Assembly: GCA_030531285.1 (NCBI GenBank)
Contig: JAUNNW010000054.1
Coordinates: forward strand, 1-8,830
Origin: Synergistaceae bacterium
Lineage (GTDB): Bacteria; Synergistota; Synergistia; Synergistales; Synergistaceae
Direction of reading: 5' to 3'
Length of the DNA stretch: 8,830 nucleotides
Numbering within the stretch: position 1 is the stretch's first letter; each line of letters starts with the position of its first letter. The notes below the pieces were generated by a model that saw nothing but the letters and a program-made list of their open reading frames with translations, ran no database searches and was not told where the DNA came from. Positions 6,880 to 8,830 of the stretch are shown here, one piece after another. The position numbers and the translations under genes were made by a program.

Positions 6880-8334
6880 CTATTTCAGCACGTTCAGCCG
6901 CGTAATTGAAGAATCTTCCGGCCCCGTCATGCTGCAGCCTTTGCTTTTTGCATATTCGATATAATCCAGTATTTCTCCTGTAATTCTTTCACCCGGTGCA
7001 AGAACGGGAATTCCCGGGGGATAGCACATGACAAACTCGCTGCATATCAAACCCTCTGTTTCACGCAGCGGAAGGCTTATCTTTTCGGCATAAAAAGCCT
7101 CCTGCGGGGACATAAGCACGATAGGGTCAATATATTCCTGAGAAAGCATACCTGTTGCGTCCTTCTGAAAGCGGCGGCGGATTTCTGCCAGTGCGCTGAC
7201 GAGGCGTTCCACCTCCTGAGAGCGGTCGCCGATTGAAAGATACGCAAGAATATTGCCGATATCGCCGAACTCAATCTGAATATCGTACTCGTCGCGGAGA
7301 AGGTCGTAGACCTCGATACCGGCGAGCCCTATATCAAGAGTATGCACGGAAAGCTTTGTCGCATCGAAATCAAAAACGGAATCACCGTTTCTAAGCTCAC
7401 TGCCGAACGCGTAATAGCCGCCGATCGCATTTATCTCCTCGCGGGCGTACTCCGCCATATCCGCAACCTGGTGAAACACTGCATTGCCGCGCAAAGCGAG
7501 ATTGCGGCGGGAAATGTCAAGACTGCTCATCAGCAGATAACTGCCTGACGTTGTCTGCGTGAGATTGATAATCTGCCGCACGTAGCCCTCATTAACATTG
7601 GGACCTGTCAGCAGCAGACTTGACTGTGTCAGGCTGCCTCCGCTCTTGTGCATGGACACCGACGACATATCGGCGCCGGCTTCCATCGCGGACACGGGCA
7701 AACCGTTCCCGAAATAAAAATGCGTGCCGTGTGCCTCGTCAGCAAGGCAAAGCATACCTGCTTCATGCGCCATTTTTACAACTGCGCGGATATTTGAACA
7801 AATGCCGTAATAAGTTGGATTATTCACAAGAACCGCGACAGCGTTTGGATGCTCCCTTATCGCTTTTTGCAGAGATTCCTGCGTCATACCGAGCGAGATG
7901 CCGAGCCTGTGATCTACGTCAGGATTTACGTACACAGGCACAGCCCCGCTGAGAACAAGGGCATTGATTACGCTGCGGTGGACGTTTCGTGGCAAAATGA
8001 TTTCATCACCGCGTTTACAGACGGTAAGTATCATTGCCTGAACGGAACTTGTGGTTCCGCCCACCATCAAAAATGCGTTGGAAGCTCCGAACGCTTCGGC
8101 TGCCAGCTCTTCCGCCTCCCTGATAACCGAAACCGGATGACAAAGATTATCCAGCGGCTTCATGCTGTTGACGTCAACCTCCAAGCATTGCTGCCCCAAA
8201 AAAGCGGTCAGCTCGGGGTTGCCTCTGCCGTGCTTATGTCCGGGCACGTCAAACGGTACCACACGCATATTGCGGAACTGCTGCAAAGCTGTAAAAATCG
8301 GTGCACGCTTCTGATCCAAACGAGTATTGCCCAT
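6880..8334 (-). CDS. speA: Orn/Lys/Arg decarboxylase family protein, probable biosynthetic arginine decarboxylase
   Basis: PLP-dependent fold-type I decarboxylase of 484 residues. It matches the compact Gram-positive SpeA/YaaO class, which lacks the N-terminal wing domain of the ~700-residue enterobacterial AdiA/CadA/SpeF enzymes. DVPGHKHGRG (29-38) opens the catalytic domain. MVGGTTSSVQA (90-100) binds the cofactor phosphate, LADEAHGTHF (197-206) carries the PLP-contacting Asp199 and His202, and Lys230 in SVSMHKSGGSLTQSS is the Schiff-base lysine. The C-terminal domain ends with CYPPGIPVLAPGERIT. Arginine as substrate is inferred mainly from the agmatinase two genes downstream; lysine or ornithine cannot be excluded by motifs alone. 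ATG 8334 has GGGAG (8340-8344) 5 nt upstream. It is the first gene of the operon and sits directly behind the terminator-containing leader, so its transcription is probably controlled by readthrough. Confidence 0.92.
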   Translation of the reverse strand: MGNTRLDQKRAPIFTALQQFRNMRVVPFDVPGHKHGRGNPELTAFLGQQCLEVDVNSMKPLDNLCHPVSVIREAEELAAEAFGASNAFLMVGGTTSSVQAMILTVCKRGDEIILPRNVHRSVINALVLSGAVPVYVNPDVDHRLGISLGMTQESLQKAIREHPNAVAVLVNNPTYYGICSNIRAVVKMAHEAGMLCLADEAHGTHFYFGNGLPVSAMEAGADMSSVSMHKSGGSLTQSSLLLTGPNVNEGYVRQIINLTQTTSGSYLLMSSLDISRRNLALRGNAVFHQVADMAEYAREEINAIGGYYAFGSELRNGDSVFDFDATKLSVHTLDIGLAGIEVYDLLRDEYDIQIEFGDIGNILAYLSIGDRSQEVERLVSALAEIRRRFQKDATGMLSQEYIDPIVLMSPQEAFYAEKISLPLRETEGLICSEFVMCYPPGIPVLAPGERITGEILDYIEYAKSKGCSMTGPEDSSITRLNVLK

Positions 8335-8356
8335 GGTCTCTCCCTCTGTAAATCAC

Positions 8357-8388
8357 AAAAACGCAGTCTGTGCAAGGCACAAACTGCG
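8357..8388 (-). terminator. Intrinsic terminator in the speA leader
   Basis: On the minus strand CGCAGTTTGTGC (8388-8377) and GCACAGACTGCG (8373-8362) form a 12-bp stem with one G-U pair and a CTT loop, followed by five T residues (8361-8357). It ends 22 nt before the speA ATG and points at the operon, so full-length mRNA requires readthrough. On the plus strand no T-run follows the stem, so the orientation is clear. Confidence 0.8.
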
Positions 8389-8512
8389 CGGCATAACTGC
8401 AGAAAACACCCGATGGGTTAGCAATGAGGCTTCTGCCGTATTCTACGGGATTATCAGAGTCTATACAGTAAAAACTTTTAACACTCTTATTGACCGTTTC
8501 ACAAGTTTGTGC
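8377..8512 (-). promoter_or_regulatory. Candidate antiterminator pairing
   Basis: The leader segment GCACAAACU (8512-8504 on the minus strand) is perfectly complementary over 9 nt to AGUUUGUGC (8385-8377), which is the upper part of the terminator's 5' arm. The upstream segment duplicates part of the terminator's own strand identity, as expected for mutually exclusive antiterminator and terminator folds. This is a visible complementarity; its regulatory use is inferred. Confidence 0.5.
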
Positions 8513-8522
8513 TTTTAACACT
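8475..8522 (-). repeat. 11-bp direct repeat in the speA leader
   Basis: AGTGTTAAAAG occurs twice on the minus strand, at 8522-8512 and 8485-8475, 37 bp apart. The first copy runs into the candidate antiterminator strand; the second is followed by a run of five T. The repeats may be protein-binding or RNA-structure elements, or chance in an AT-rich stretch. Confidence 0.6.
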
Positions 8523-8567
8523 GTTTTTAAATAAACAACTCATAAAATCTACGCACTCAGCGCAAAC

Positions 8568-8604
8568 AGCGGGGCAGCTGCCGCACTATCTGCGGTGCCT
8601 CGCT
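8568..8604 (-). other. GC-rich hairpin in the 5' part of the leader
   Basis: On the minus strand AGCGaGGCA pairs with TGCCcCGCT (one A-C mismatch), and inside it CCGCA pairs with TGCGG around a GATAG loop, with a CAGC bulge on the 3' side. It lies about 70 nt from the predicted transcript 5' end. No T-run follows, so it is not a terminator; it looks like a folded domain of the leader RNA. Confidence 0.5.
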
Positions 8605-8682
8605 CAAAACAGGAGCCGGTCAACAAAAACGCGTGAATAGATGCTCGTCGATAATCCGTATCAATCTCCCGTTTCCGAAATT

Positions 8683-8711
8683 ATCCTACTACGCGTTACA
8701 GCTTTTGTCAA
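8683..8711 (-). promoter_or_regulatory. Predicted sigma-A promoter of the polyamine operon
   Basis: A perfect TTGACA (-35, 8711-8706) and TAGGAT (-10, 8688-8683, four of six matches) are separated by exactly 17 nt. The predicted start near 8676 falls at the first base of the long-range 5' stem of the leader. No better -35/-10 pair was seen between here and speA. Confidence 0.65.
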
Positions 8712-8723
8712 TTGTAGTATAAT
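8695..8723 (+). promoter_or_regulatory. Predicted divergent promoter reading out of the window
   Basis: A perfect TATAAT (8718-8723) is preceded at 17 nt by GTTACA (8695-8700, four of six matches to TTGACA). It would start transcription near 8730 towards a gene beyond the right edge. Its elements interleave with those of the speA promoter on the other strand, so the two could not be bound by polymerase at once. Confidence 0.4.
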
Positions 8724-8753
8724 CTATCTTATCATACGTTCGAATTGTTTTTC

Positions 8754-8797
8754 TTTAAGCGGAGAAACTGCTCTGCGGCTGCAAACTGACGCTTAAA
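8754..8797. repeat. Inverted repeat near the right edge
   Basis: TTTAAGCG (8754-8761) and CGCTTAAA (8790-8797) form an 8-bp stem around a 28-nt interval that itself contains AAACTG twice. There is no T-run on either side in the right place, so it is not an obvious terminator. It lies in the 5' region of any transcript from the plus-strand promoter. The rest of 8724-8830 shows no gene. Confidence 0.4.
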
Positions 8798-8830
8798 AAG
8801 GTAAAAAACCGGACATTGAAACAAAAAAAC

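Larger units (their letters stand above)
8335..8676 (-). ncRNA. Structured 5' leader (putative attenuator or riboswitch-like element) of the polyamine operon
   Basis: About 342 nt lie between the predicted transcription start (near 8676) and the speA ATG, far longer than a plain 5' UTR. The RNA opens with a 10-bp long-range stem (GAAACGGGAG at 8675-8666 with CUCCUGUUUU at 8615-8606, two G-U pairs) enclosing a smaller hairpin (UUGAUA/UAUCGA, one G-U). A GC-rich hairpin follows (8568-8604). A linker carries an 11-nt direct repeat, then small hairpins appear (CCGTA/TACGG, and GCAGAA/TTCTGC). The leader ends in an intrinsic terminator at 8357-8388. I do not recognise a known riboswitch consensus (SAM, lysine, guanidine, T-box). 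The architecture, not family membership, supports a regulatory role. It could alternatively encode a terminated stand-alone RNA of about 320 nt. Confidence 0.6.

Noticed and set aside
8327..8518. Plus-strand 63-codon frame opposite the leader
   Set aside because: It has no recognisable RBS or protein features and lies antisense to the structured leader. The longer plus-strand frame at 7849-8421 is likewise a shadow of speA.
8249..8521. 90-codon minus-strand frame covering the leader and the start of speA
   Set aside because: It starts with GTG without a Shine-Dalgarno, runs through the terminator hairpin, overlaps 86 nt of speA in another frame, and its protein resembles nothing I know. Most likely a chance open frame.
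8590..8604. T-box-like string AGCGAGGCACCGCAG on the minus strand, resembling AGGGUGGNACCGCG
   Set aside because: It has two or three mismatches, including the U of the tRNA-binding UGGN. It lies about 200 nt upstream of the terminator instead of next to it, and the 3' partner does not fold into a T-box antiterminator. No Stem I motifs precede it.
8754..8797. Inverted repeat as a terminator
   Set aside because: The 28-nt loop and the lack of a following T-run on either strand do not fit an intrinsic terminator.
1..8830. tRNA, rRNA, CRISPR arrays, insertion sequences, att sites, phage genes
   Set aside because: Scanned by eye on both strands; no cloverleaf, repeat-spacer pattern, transposase or integrase frame, or terminal inverted repeats were found.

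Overview
The window looks like chromosomal DNA from a low-to-mid GC Gram-positive bacterium, most likely a gut-type Clostridia (Ruminococcaceae/Oscillospiraceae-like). The basis is strong AGGAG-type ribosome binding sites, the family affinities of the proteins, and a polyamine gene set typical of gut Firmicutes. No taxonomic marker is present, so this is inference.

Left part (1-2635, plus strand). It holds the 3' portion of a 23S rRNA uracil-5-methyltransferase gene (RlmD/RlmCD/RumA family) whose start lies off the left edge. Next comes a visibly AT-richer GIY-YIG nuclease-family gene with a C-terminal DUF4357-like region, probably a horizontally acquired accessory gene. A small membrane CDP-alcohol phosphatidyltransferase gene follows. 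A strong hairpin plus T-run (2603-2633) ends this side and separates it from the convergent operon.

Central and right part (2636-8334, minus strand). Five tightly packed genes form a complete polyamine operon. In transcription order they are speA-type arginine decarboxylase, speE (spermidine synthase family), speB-type agmatinase/ureohydrolase, carboxy(nor)spermidine synthase (saccharopine dehydrogenase-like) and nspC (carboxy(nor)spermidine decarboxylase). Junctions are a stop codon inside the next RBS, a 4-nt GTGA overlap, a 14-nt gap containing the RBS, and a 1-nt TGATG overlap. Arginine would become agmatine (SpeA), then putrescine (SpeB), then carboxyspermidine and spermidine (last two enzymes). 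SpeE gives a second aminopropyl-transfer option, but its partner SpeD (SAM decarboxylase) is not in the window. The same enzymes could instead run an aminopropylagmatine-type route in which the ureohydrolase acts last.

Right end (8335-8830). No convincing gene is present. It holds what looks like a long regulated leader for the operon: a TTGACA/TAGGAT promoter, about 340 nt of structured 5' UTR, and a strong intrinsic terminator just before the speA start. A 9-nt upstream segment is perfectly complementary to the terminator's 5' arm (candidate antiterminator), and a 14-codon ORF ends on that segment. I do not recognise this as any known riboswitch or T-box; it is the best candidate for an undescribed element. 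An overlapping plus-strand promoter points out of the window to the right.
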